Assembly: GCA_020051075.1 (NCBI GenBank)
Contig: JAGVJP010000005.1
Location: forward strand, 18,663-82,662
Direction: 5' to 3'
Length of the DNA stretch: 64,000 nt
DNA from: Parachlamydiales bacterium
Lineage (GTDB): Bacteria > Chlamydiota > Chlamydiia > Chlamydiales > Parachlamydiaceae
In this document: positions 35,120-44,080 of the stretch, one piece after another
Position numbering within the stretch: the first letter of the stretch is position 1
Layout: each line of letters opens with the position of its first letter
Made by a program: the position numbers and the translations under genes
The notes under the pieces: generated by a model
Databases searched by the model: none
The model's input: the letters and a program-made list of their open reading frames with translations, nothing else
Told to the model about the DNA's origin: nothing

Positions 35120-38100
35120 TCACAGTTCGCGAACATGGCGTTGATAAAGAGTGTCGATCAGCCATTTTAACAGAAAATGTGCTCTGGGATGTTTAAGGAG
35201 ATTTCCCAGCTTGAAAGAGTCATCCATCTGATAAGAAACCCCTGTATGATCCTCCAGCACTAAAGAAGCTGTAAACTCATTCGGATTTTGTGATTCATGA
35301 GCGGATTCCATTGGTTCAACAGAATCTGAAGCGGGATGCAGCAATGAAGGAGAAGGCAAAGAAGAAGAAGAAGAAGAGGATGACGATGTTGTTTCATGAC
35401 TCGAACTGCAGCACTCTCCACCAGACCTCATCGGGTTGAAGGAAAGAGTCAAGTTCCAACTCCCTTTGTGTCCGATGATTTGACACATGCGAAGTCGTTG
35501 CCGCTTAGAAGAAGAGTAGCATTCCTTAGAGAACGATTCCAATCTTCTAAGCATCATCGCACTTTCATCTTTATCAAGTGGAATACCCGGAAGATCATCT
35601 GAACAGGAAGGTTTCCCCTTCAAGTCAATGACAGAAAACGGTAACAGATCTGTCATCGATGAAGATCTACCTGGAAGGGATAGGCTCAATCGAGTGATAG
35701 AAGGGGATCGATATTCAGAAGATTGCCCTAATTCTCCTAAAGCGAGATCCCTATCAGAAAGGGGTCGTTCAATATCATCTGAATAAGTTTGTGAGGAATT
35801 AGGAAGTTCATAAAGAGTGGCTAAAGCTTGCCGAGTTTTTATCTTCATCTCTTTGACAAATCTGAAAAGATCTTTCGCGATCCGTTCACATTCGTCTCCT
35901 CCCTCTAAAAAAGCGTCCCACTTCCCCCTTATTAAGGCATCAACATAAGGACTCAGACAGAACAAGCGTTCCTCCTCTTCATTCGCCAAGGATTGCAGCT
36001 GTCCCTCATGCTCTTCTGCCTGCAATTCTATCGCAGACTCTATCATGACGTTCCAGAGAGAGAAAAATCGAGACATCGAATTCCTTGGTCCTTGATTCCC
36101 CGATATGAAACGTAAAGTCGGAGCGGAGGAAGTTCTATGAGGTGCCATGGAATCTTTTGGGGATCCCCCGCTCAATGTGACGCTTAATAGCGAGCTACTC
36201 ATCTGTTGTATTTGGTGAAGACTTGAATCTTCTGCTGAAACAGCTTCGACTTTTTTTGGAAGAGGTTTTAATAAAATCTGTGAGAGCTCATCAATCGTGT
36301 ATCCGAACTGTATTTGAAATGAACGGCTGTCTAGTTGATTGATTGAACGCCAAAACACCATTTCAAAGGTCAGACGGCCCTCTTCGCCCTCTATCCACCT
36401 TGGCATGTAGAGAACCGACTGCCACTCCCCTATATAAGTGTAATGAGTAAACTCAAGAACCTGGTCGGAAGTTTCAGTTCCCATTGTCGTCACCACATTA
36501 CGGTAATGCTGTTCTTGACCATCAAAGTAGATCAAACCCTGTCGGATCTGGAATTTCTCCCTTTTTTCGGGGTCTAGTAACGCTTTTGCTAATTTAATAA
36601 ACGGTTCACGAAACGGAATACTCGGAATTAAAACATCTTGAACCGCTCCAAGTAAACCTCCCTGATGGTACTGTAGACACTGCCGATGAGGCCCATTAGT
36701 GTAGGATTCCATCGGAATTACCATATTAGAATCTAAAAGACAGCGTGTAAGCGTTTGGATTTCATTGATTTGATGTGGATTGATAAACAGAGACTCCACC
36801 TCAGCAAAATTTGTTTTCCTCAACTCCACGATTAACCGAAGTTTTTCTATTAACGTTGGTGTAAGAGGATCCTCCTCGCTCCTGATGGGAACATAAAAGC
36901 AATACAAAAAAACAATCTGTAATGTGATGAGAGACACTCGTTGACCCGTGATCGATTCTATACACTGAATCACTTCCAGCTGGAACTCAACCCATTGAAT
37001 GGGGTTAGAATAGTGGCTGAAAGTCGCTTCTCCTATTTTCTCTTTCCAGATATTCTCTATCATCCTCTCTCTAAAAACAAGAGGGTTCGGATTCTTCGTG
37101 AATTGCAAGATCTCTTCAATAGATTTTAATCGACAGCCTGCTGTGACAGATAATAGCCTTTCAAAAAGAAAATCCTCAGCTGCATCGCTAAGGTTCATGA
37201 ATTCTTTGCAAATCAATAGACAAACAATTGAATCCATCAAATCGTATTTAGGATGATCTATGTTAATCTGATGTATCCGAAGAAGATCCCGTCCACGCAT
37301 CACCTTACTTTTAATCGGATTCAACGTCTCTTCCCCCGAAGAAGCGAAGCGAAATCTCAGATCAAAATGCAACTGCCTAAAACAAGATTCTATCAGCTCC
37401 AGATGAGGATCTTTATCAATGGAAAATAGGCAGATCAGATCCCAAGCAGTGACATAACAGTGCTCTTTAAAATCAAAACCTTGATTGGCATTCAATTCAT
37501 AGCAGCAGCTTTGGGGAAGTTTCGATGTGAAGATCACCCTCCAAAAATCGGCATTTGTTTTCCGCGCCCCCCTCGAATGTTGGGATAACCAATGGACTAA
37601 AGTAGCCTTTTCTTCTGGACAGATGTTCTTGACGACAAAATGTTCTAAGATGAAGCCGTTTAACATCACTGAAGCAAACAACTCTACCTGCTTTGCTCGC
37701 TCAACGTCCACATTGTCTCGACCGAGACTCATCGACTGACTGCTCGAAGAAGATGTGGTTGGCGGTTGAACCCCAGACATTATCGCAGGAAAAATCCGAT
37801 TTCTAATCAAGCATGCTCTCTGATAAGCATTCATCTGATCACTCAAAGGCAAAACAGCATCGACAAGACTTTTAAGAGAGGGTTGGATTTCCCGATCAAG
37901 TTCAATGAATAGGGAAAGCAAGAGCTGCCAAAAAAAGAGGAAATCAACACGCGTTGACTCGCTTGCCATGAATAACGAAACGAGTTCTTTCCTAATGTAC
38001 GATTCTTGATTTAGCTCACGAGAAAATAATTTGTTAATTGTTCGATCAACCAAAAAATCTTGAAATGGACAAAAAAAAGAACTCTCGATTTCGTATGAAT

Positions 38101-39043
38101 GGCTGCTTGAGCTAGTCCTTGGCGTCAAACTCAATAAAATGCGTTTGGTGGATTGAGCGCGAGGACTAGCCGAAGACGTGGGGAAAATCCCTATCATACG
38201 AGACACTTTAAGCGTTGTCTGCCAAGCCTGGATCGTTCGAACATCACAACATTTCTCGGTCCATTTGACAATTTCATCCACGAAAGAAAAAACAAAAACG
38301 GATCGAAAAACTCTCGTGGAGTCATCTTCCATTTGAACCTCTTCTTCAGAATAAGAAGCAACAGCCCCGTTCTTAAGAAGGAGCTCTTCTTCTGAAACCG
38401 GCAAAATAAGTGGTGTCCCTGGAGGAGTTCTAAGGACAGTGAAAATCGATCCCACCAATTCATGAAGATTCGCCTGCCGTCTGTTAATCGCTTTTGCAAC
38501 ACAATCAATGTCATTCATTTCAAGAACTCTCATCAACCGGTCTGGGAATGGATGCAGGGTAAAAAATCTGACAAGATTCCCACGGATATGATCCATGGGT
38601 GCAGTCACGCTGGTGGATTTCTTTGCCTGCCAAGAGTAACGGACTCCTCGTGGAAGAAGTGTTGGAGACAGTTTCATTTGCCGGACATCTTGAAGGTTGT
38701 AGCGCAATGTGATCAGAGTATCATTCGCCATCTGCTCGAATTGTCTGGAATAAACTTGCAATAGACTGTCACTTCCTATTGGAAGATGTCTTGTTGAATT
38801 CGACCTAGAAACGCGATTGAGTCGCTGAGCTCCAACTAATCCAAATACATTGATGACAATCGTTCCCACATTGAATGTCCGATTGTTCTTCCCCTTTGAA
38901 GAACGGACAAAAAGAGAGAACCCTTCCAAGGAAGGGTTCTCATCTCGTGTTAATTGGGAAAAATATCCATCGAACAGTTCATAATAATCAGTATAGCCAA
39001 AGACTTTTCGACTGAATTCTTGAAGCGCTGTGACTACAAACAT
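35120..39043 (-). CDS. Very large orphan protein (1307 residues)
   Basis: Start at ATG 39043. No recognised domain. Residues ~1-150 are mixed alpha/beta, the long middle (~250-900) is mostly helical with many Leu/Phe and few low-complexity stretches, and the C-terminus has a poly-Ser tract near residue 1245 (TTSSSSSSSSS) and Ser-rich linkers. No signal peptide or clear membrane span. It follows the 573-residue membrane protein gene by 41 bases on the same strand, probably one operon. Size, lack of relatives and Ser-rich tail are reminiscent of chlamydial inclusion or effector proteins; this is inference. Confidence 0.72.
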   Translation of the reverse strand: MFVVTALQEFSRKVFGYTDYYELFDGYFSQLTRDENPSLEGFSLFVRSSKGKNNRTFNVGTIVINVFGLVGAQRLNRVSRSNSTRHLPIGSDSLLQVYSRQFEQMANDTLITLRYNLQDVRQMKLSPTLLPRGVRYSWQAKKSTSVTAPMDHIRGNLVRFFTLHPFPDRLMRVLEMNDIDCVAKAINRRQANLHELVGSIFTVLRTPPGTPLILPVSEEELLLKNGAVASYSEEEVQMEDDSTRVFRSVFVFSFVDEIVKWTEKCCDVRTIQAWQTTLKVSRMIGIFPTSSASPRAQSTKRILLSLTPRTSSSSHSYEIESSFFCPFQDFLVDRTINKLFSRELNQESYIRKELVSLFMASESTRVDFLFFWQLLLSLFIELDREIQPSLKSLVDAVLPLSDQMNAYQRACLIRNRIFPAIMSGVQPPTTSSSSSQSMSLGRDNVDVERAKQVELFASVMLNGFILEHFVVKNICPEEKATLVHWLSQHSRGARKTNADFWRVIFTSKLPQSCCYELNANQGFDFKEHCYVTAWDLICLFSIDKDPHLELIESCFRQLHFDLRFRFASSGEETLNPIKSKVMRGRDLLRIHQINIDHPKYDLMDSIVCLLICKEFMNLSDAAEDFLFERLLSVTAGCRLKSIEEILQFTKNPNPLVFRERMIENIWKEKIGEATFSHYSNPIQWVEFQLEVIQCIESITGQRVSLITLQIVFLYCFYVPIRSEEDPLTPTLIEKLRLIVELRKTNFAEVESLFINPHQINEIQTLTRCLLDSNMVIPMESYTNGPHRQCLQYHQGGLLGAVQDVLIPSIPFREPFIKLAKALLDPEKREKFQIRQGLIYFDGQEQHYRNVVTTMGTETSDQVLEFTHYTYIGEWQSVLYMPRWIEGEEGRLTFEMVFWRSINQLDSRSFQIQFGYTIDELSQILLKPLPKKVEAVSAEDSSLHQIQQMSSSLLSVTLSGGSPKDSMAPHRTSSAPTLRFISGNQGPRNSMSRFFSLWNVMIESAIELQAEEHEGQLQSLANEEEERLFCLSPYVDALIRGKWDAFLEGGDECERIAKDLFRFVKEMKIKTRQALATLYELPNSSQTYSDDIERPLSDRDLALGELGQSSEYRSPSITRLSLSLPGRSSSMTDLLPFSVIDLKGKPSCSDDLPGIPLDKDESAMMLRRLESFSKECYSSSKRQRLRMCQIIGHKGSWNLTLSFNPMRSGGECCSSSHETTSSSSSSSSSLPSPSLLHPASDSVEPMESAHESQNPNEFTASLVLEDHTGVSYQMDDSFKLGNLLKHPRAHFLLKWLIDTLYQRHVREL

Positions 39044-39084
39044 AATCAACTAGTTTAAATGGTTTTTGTCAAAAAAAGCGGTCC

Positions 39085-40806
39085 TTAGAGAGAATTCGTG
39101 ATTAAAGTTCCCAAGAGAAGGTTTCCAGCCTGGGCATCGAAAATTGATGGAGTAAACGTCACTCCTCTAAATTCTCGTGTTTGATTTGCCCCTAAAATCA
39201 ATCCGAAAATGATTTGAGCCGCTATTCCTGCTCCATATGTAAGAGTAGCTTCACCACCTAACGCAGATCCAGTTGCTCCCCCAACAGCGCTGAATGCAAA
39301 ATAATATACTGCTAAATCATACGGATTAAAAAGAAGATCATAGACAGCTTGATTGAAAACAATCCTATTTTCACCGGGTTTGAATTTATATTGAAGGTAT
39401 CTGGATACAATGGCAGAAAGATCTGTTGCAGCAATAAATGCAGCAATTTCGGCTCTTTCCTTATCATCAGATTCGACTAAAGCGTATGCAAAGAAGGCAT
39501 GAAAAATCGTAAAAAATGTCGCTGTAGCTGCTTGATTGACCCGTACGGCGGTCAATTTCGTCTCTGTGCCAGGAACAAAGCTTTCTTCCCTTATGTGGCT
39601 AAGGTCCTCTTGGGTGAAATACTCAAACTGCTGACTCTGAAATTGATCCATGATCCCTTTGAAGAAACCCATGAATGGGGAAAGGATATGCACCGGGACA
39701 AAACCAGCTGAAAGACAGACGATGACAACGGAGGAGATACGCAATACCTTGATTCCCCTTCTAGTGATGAACAAGCTGGTTGGGATCTCAGGGGAAGCAT
39801 TCAGCGATCCAGTGACGTCCAAATCGCCGTCTCGTATCCATCTAACTTCGAGGCGTTGCCAGACCGTCTGTAAAGCTTCAGCAGTAAAAAATCCAACCAC
39901 ATCGCCAATCGCAATTGTCCCGAGGGAATAAGATAATAACTCAAGCCCCTCAACCTCATCTTTAAAGTACCCCCCCAAACCCCAACACAGTAATCCAGCA
40001 CCTAATTCAACCCCATAAGGAACAAGCTTGCCAATTATATTGCCAGAAGACGGGGACAACCGTCGGTTCACAGGCGTTCCTCTTTCAAGGGAATGAAGTG
40101 GATCAACGTGATGCCCTCGACGGAGCTTTTTTAAATTAAAGAAATTTCTGGTTAGTAAGAGGACGGATAACACCACATTTGAATAATACAACCCCTGACT
40201 TGCTTGTTTATTCCGAGCAGGAACATTGAGGTAAGCATTCCACAAATAGAGAAAGTTCTCGGTAGAATGACGAGCGAGAAAGTTGTACACATACTCTTGA
40301 CCAACCGCCACTTTAGCTAAGCCCTGAACAACTTTTTCTAGAGGAGTCCGCTCTTCGCCTGGGGGTTTCGCTGCGACAATTCTCGCTTCAATCCCCTTAA
40401 CAAAAGCAGCATTTAATTCTAGAGCTGATTGAAACACGGCAGAGATGAGAATCAATGGAATGGAGAAATCTCTGACACTAAAATCATCTCTTTCACTTTC
40501 TTCGGATAGAACTAATCCTAGACCTGTGAAAGCTCCTGCTGCTGCAACATTGATTAACGTAGAAACAATCAGATCTTTATTTCTAAAATAAGGAGAAGCA
40601 GTTCTACCGCAAATACTTACAGGTCGTGCAATCCATGGCCCGGGAGGATGGCTTATATTAAGTAAAAAACTTTCGTCAAACGGAGATGTATCGTCAAATT
40701 CATTATCATCCTCTGGATCTGATCGGTAGATTCTCTCTGACACTCCATCATTGTTAGGCGAGAACCAGCTGCATCCCCAATCGCAGAGTCTTTGTAAGCA
40801 TTCCAT
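39085..40806 (-). CDS. Orphan polytopic membrane protein (573 residues)
   Basis: Not recognised. The first ~75 residues are soluble and acidic (SDPEDDNEFDDTSPFDE) with several Cys. About eight or nine hydrophobic helices follow, e.g. STLINVAAAGAFTGLGLVL (~81), LILISAVFQSALEL (~117), YSNVVLSVLLL (~206), ISSVVIVCLSAGFVPVHIL (~355), FFTIFHAFFAYALV (~430) and GAGIAAQIIFGLILG (~525). No transporter signature seen. A GAGG site precedes the ATG. It is upstream of the 1307-residue gene and likely co-transcribed with it. Confidence 0.7.
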   Translation of the reverse strand: MECLQRLCDWGCSWFSPNNDGVSERIYRSDPEDDNEFDDTSPFDESFLLNISHPPGPWIARPVSICGRTASPYFRNKDLIVSTLINVAAAGAFTGLGLVLSEESERDDFSVRDFSIPLILISAVFQSALELNAAFVKGIEARIVAAKPPGEERTPLEKVVQGLAKVAVGQEYVYNFLARHSTENFLYLWNAYLNVPARNKQASQGLYYSNVVLSVLLLTRNFFNLKKLRRGHHVDPLHSLERGTPVNRRLSPSSGNIIGKLVPYGVELGAGLLCWGLGGYFKDEVEGLELLSYSLGTIAIGDVVGFFTAEALQTVWQRLEVRWIRDGDLDVTGSLNASPEIPTSLFITRRGIKVLRISSVVIVCLSAGFVPVHILSPFMGFFKGIMDQFQSQQFEYFTQEDLSHIREESFVPGTETKLTAVRVNQAATATFFTIFHAFFAYALVESDDKERAEIAAFIAATDLSAIVSRYLQYKFKPGENRIVFNQAVYDLLFNPYDLAVYYFAFSAVGGATGSALGGEATLTYGAGIAAQIIFGLILGANQTREFRGVTFTPSIFDAQAGNLLLGTLITNSL

Positions 40807-40915
40807 ATGGCCTCAGATCTAGCTTAAGCTAGAATAATGTTTCGGTTAACTTTAGCCGGCATTTTATACATGAGACAAAATTTATCCACAAGTTTAAAGC
40901 TACTAAAGAAATTAT

Positions 40916-40946
40916 TTGACATTAAATCGATGCCCCATGCTATACA
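40916..40946 (+). promoter_or_regulatory. Possible promoter of the His-rich secreted protein gene
   Basis: TTGACA (40916-40921) followed after 19 bases by TATACA (40941-40946), 37 bases before the ATG at 40984. The -35 is perfect; the spacer is longer than ideal. Confidence 0.4.
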
Positions 40947-40983
40947 GTCGAAATACAAACCCCTCAACCATGGAATGTTCATT

Positions 40984-41256
40984 ATGAAAAAAATCCTCAC
41001 CATTCTAGTGTGTACTATCCTATGCAATGCATTCGCTTTAGAAGCTGCCGATTTGTCAACCTCCCGTTGTGCCACCTGCGGCGGAACCAACAAAACCAAT
41101 ACTAACAGCCCAAAGAAGATTGCAGTAAAGAAAACAGGGAAAAATAGAAACCACCACCATAGAAGACACCATCACAAGAAACGCTTAAATATTCCCTACA
41201 TCACCTATGATCGTGATGCAAATACAGTGAATTATGGCCCTGGACGAAGAGGTTAG
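40984..41256 (+). CDS. Small secreted His/Lys-rich protein
   Basis: 90 residues from ATG 40984; the frame extends 49 codons up through non-coding sequence. Signal peptide MKKILTILVCTILCNAFALEA. The mature part has CATCGG (two Cys), a basic Asn/Lys region and a dense histidine cluster (NHHHRRHHHKK) near residue 60, then IPYITYDRDANTVNYGPG. A Cys pair with His cluster suggests metal binding or storage in the periplasm; unknown family. Confidence 0.7.
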   Translation: MKKILTILVCTILCNAFALEAADLSTSRCATCGGTNKTNTNSPKKIAVKKTGKNRNHHHRRHHHKKRLNIPYITYDRDANTVNYGPGRRG

Positions 41257-41317
41257 ACTTCTAGGTTTATCGTGCTCGTTCCCAGATTTCCTATTCGTGA
41301 ACGACCCATTTTTTCTA

Positions 41318-41525
41318 CGCGAAGCGTTTGGAGTGCGGAAGTCCTCTTCCGCTTTATCGACGAGTAGTATTGGGAAGAATATGTGAGTCGATGAAAGTCA
41401 GTGTTACGAGATAGCAAAAGTAGCGAGTGCTGAACGAGCAATTGAGATATTATAGAGAAACGAATCCATCAAAAATTGATCTAGAATAAAGCGGAAGAGG
41501 ACTTCCGCACTCCAAACGCTTCGCG
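41318..41525. repeat. Family C inverted repeat, 40-bp perfect arms
   Basis: Arms 41318-41357 and 41486-41525 are perfect inverted copies of 40 bp beginning CGCGAAGCGTTTGGAG, with a 128-base spacer. Outside, ACCCATTTT is shared too. Each arm contains a near-palindrome GCGGAAG-TC-CTCTTCCGC and the GCGAAGCG core that also marks family A. A half copy recurs at 62617-62657. It lies between the His-rich gene and the DUF255 gene. Confidence 0.92.
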
Positions 41526-41579
41526 CTCGAAAATGGGTAATGGTACGGACACGAAAATTATGATTGAGAGATTTTGACT

Positions 41580-43652
41580 ATGGCAGAAGAACCGCTCTAC
41601 ACCAATCGGCTGATCCATCAGAAATCTCCCTACCTTCTCCAACATGCACATAACCCTGTCGACTGGCATCCATGGGGTGACGAGGCATTCCAAGCGGCAA
41701 AAGACCAAGATAAGCCAATTTTCTTATCGATCGGCTATGCCACCTGCCACTGGTGCCATGTGATGGAACGGGAATCTTTTGAAAATGTTGAAATTGCCCA
41801 TCTATTGAATCAAACATTCATCTGCATCAAAGTGGACCGGGAAGAGCTTCCCGATGTTGACAGCCTCTATATGGAATTTGCCCAGAGCATGATGTCAGGA
41901 GCTGCCGGCTGGCCCCTAAATGTGATTCTCACTCCAGATTTGCAGCCTTTCTTTGCCGCCACTTATCTCCCCCCTTATAGCAGCCACGGTTTGATGGGCC
42001 TGGTGGATCTGATCCATCGCATTAAAGAGCTGTGGGCAGGAGGCGATAAAGAAAAAGTTCTCTCCCAAGCCGAAACAATACTGGAAGTATTTGCCACCAG
42101 CGTGCACACAACTGGAGATACCCTTCCAGAACCCGATGTGATCGACGAAGCAATCGATCTTCTGTATAAAATGGCAGATCCCACCTATGGCGGAATGAAA
42201 GGAGCACCAAAATTTCCGATTGGCTATCAGTCAAGTTTAATGCTTCGATACTTCAAAACCACAAAAGATAGCCGGGCGCTGTTCTTAGTTGAAAGAACAT
42301 TGGAAATGATGCATCGAGGCGGTATCTATGATCACATTGGAGGAGGTTTTTCTCGCTATAGCGTCGATGAACGGTGGATCATCCCCCACTTTGAGAAAAT
42401 GCTCTATGACAATGCCATCCTTGCCCAAGCTTACTTGGAGGCTTGGCAGCTGACAAAAAAACCGCTCTATCGACAGGTCTGCGAAGAAATTTTAAATTAC
42501 GTTTTAAGAGATATGACTCATCCTGAAGGGGGATTTTACTCCGCTGAAGACGCAGATTCAGAAGGACATGAAGGTTACTTCTATACCTGGCCGCGTGAAG
42601 AGGTATTAAATATCCTTGAACCCGACGGCATGCTCTTTTGCGACTTTTACCAAATTACCCCTCATGGCAATTTCGACGGAAGAAACGTCTTGCATCAGAT
42701 GACCTCTTTGGAAGAATTTGCTAACAGCCGCCATATCGCCCCGGAAGCGCTCCAAACGCAGTTCAAAGAGCAGAGAAAAAAACTCTGGGAAGCCAGAGAA
42801 AAGAGAGTCCATCCTCTGAAGGATGATAAAATCCTCTGCTCATGGAACGGTTTGATGATCTATACGCTAGCCGAAGCGGGAAAAGCTTTCAGCCATGAAC
42901 CATTCTTACAAGCTGCGATCAAATCGGCCCGATTTTTGAAAAAAGCTCTCTGGAATGAAGACGAGCAAATCCTCCTACGCCGTTGGAGAGAAGGCGAAGC
43001 CCTCTTTGCAGGAAGCCTCGACGAATATGCATTTTTAATTCGCGGTCTCATCTCACTATTCGAAGCAAATGCAGGAGTTGAATGGCTTCAGTGGGCAATG
43101 CAACTAACAAATACCCTTGCATTCCGCTACAAAATTCCTGAGGGAGCCTTTTTCCAAACTGATGGAACAGATAAAAGCCTTATCTTGCAACGATGTCAAT
43201 TTTCAGATGGAGCCGAGCCTTCTGGCAATGCCATCCATACAGAAAACCTCTTGCGGCTTTTTCAAATCACAAAACAGGAAGACTATCTCGCTCAAGCCAG
43301 CGATGTCCTGATGGCTGTAAAGGATTTATTAGAACATTATCCTTTGGGATATTGCTATCATGCGATGAATCTGATCCGCTATTATGATCATAAGGCGCCA
43401 ACATTTGTCATCGCACTCAATTCTAATAAAGAGTATTATGAAGAGTTAAAAAAACATCTTTTTGAAAGATTCATCCCTGATAAAAGCGTCATTTGGCAAA
43501 GCCAAGACCTCGAATTTGAAGAACTCTTCTCCCATACAAAACTTCAAGAAGCGGTCGATGATCAAACAACGTTTTATGTGTGTCAACAAGGAGTCTGCCA
43601 AGCGCCAGAAACAGACATAAAAAGCATGATCAAGTTGATAGACGAATTTTAA
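41580..43652 (+). CDS. YyaL/DUF255 thioredoxin-domain protein
   Basis: 691 residues from ATG 41580. N-terminal thioredoxin-like domain with the family signature [16 protein letters not shown] (~51-66) after [10 protein letters not shown]. The remainder is an (alpha/alpha)6 barrel related to N-acylglucosamine epimerases and glycosidases ([44 protein letters not shown]). The family (human SPATA20) is highly conserved but its biochemical role is not settled. Complete length. Cytosolic. A family A element follows. Confidence 0.92.
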   Translation: MAEEPLYTNRLIHQKSPYLLQHAHNPVDWHPWGDEAFQAAKDQDKPIFLSIGYATCHWCHVMERESFENVEIAHLLNQTFICIKVDREELPDVDSLYMEFAQSMMSGAAGWPLNVILTPDLQPFFAATYLPPYSSHGLMGLVDLIHRIKELWAGGDKEKVLSQAETILEVFATSVHTTGDTLPEPDVIDEAIDLLYKMADPTYGGMKGAPKFPIGYQSSLMLRYFKTTKDSRALFLVERTLEMMHRGGIYDHIGGGFSRYSVDERWIIPHFEKMLYDNAILAQAYLEAWQLTKKPLYRQVCEEILNYVLRDMTHPEGGFYSAEDADSEGHEGYFYTWPREEVLNILEPDGMLFCDFYQITPHGNFDGRNVLHQMTSLEEFANSRHIAPEALQTQFKEQRKKLWEAREKRVHPLKDDKILCSWNGLMIYTLAEAGKAFSHEPFLQAAIKSARFLKKALWNEDEQILLRRWREGEALFAGSLDEYAFLIRGLISLFEANAGVEWLQWAMQLTNTLAFRYKIPEGAFFQTDGTDKSLILQRCQFSDGAEPSGNAIHTENLLRLFQITKQEDYLAQASDVLMAVKDLLEHYPLGYCYHAMNLIRYYDHKAPTFVIALNSNKEYYEELKKHLFERFIPDKSVIWQSQDLEFEELFSHTKLQEAVDDQTTFYVCQQGVCQAPETDIKSMIKLIDEF

Positions 43653-43679
43653 AACATCCGCACCCGTGCCAACAACGTC

Positions 43680-43938
43680 AGAATGCGAAGACAAGATCGA
43701 CAGGATAGACAAAAAACAGGATGGGCAAGATCGCTTCGCGGCAGGATAGGCAGGATATAAAGGGTAAAAAAAATAGGATGATGAAATAATTAATACAGAA
43801 TAAATGATTGTCTTCTAACTATTTTATATCTTTTTCTTAATTATGTCTGAATTTTCCTATTATCTTGCCTATCCTGCCGCGAAGCGATCTTGCCCATCCT
43901 GTTTTTTGTCTATCCTGTCGATCTTGTCTTCGCATTCT
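43680..43938. repeat. Family A inverted-repeat element, copy 5, 73-bp perfect arms
   Basis: Left arm 43680-43752 and right arm 43866-43938 are perfect inverted copies of 73 bp with a 113-base AT-rich spacer. The outer 25 bases (AGAATGCGAAGACAAGATCG...) are private to this copy yet identical in both arms. The core is GCTTCGCGG. The spacer differs from those of copies 1, 2 and 6. The gap continues to 44080 with AT-rich sequence before the TPR gene. Confidence 0.95.
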
Positions 43939-44080
43939 TACATTTTGGCCACTCACTCCCTCGCCTCAATTCTTGACAACATTTTTATTTATATTTGCAA
44001 ATGCACTCCTACATGAAATATTCATTTTCTAAAAAAGATTCAAGTCGTATAATTGGGAATGTTTTAACCCATATGGTAAC

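Noticed and set aside
41318..41525. Family C as an insertion sequence
   Set aside because: Only 128 bases lie between the arms and no transposase frame is present; called a repeat instead.
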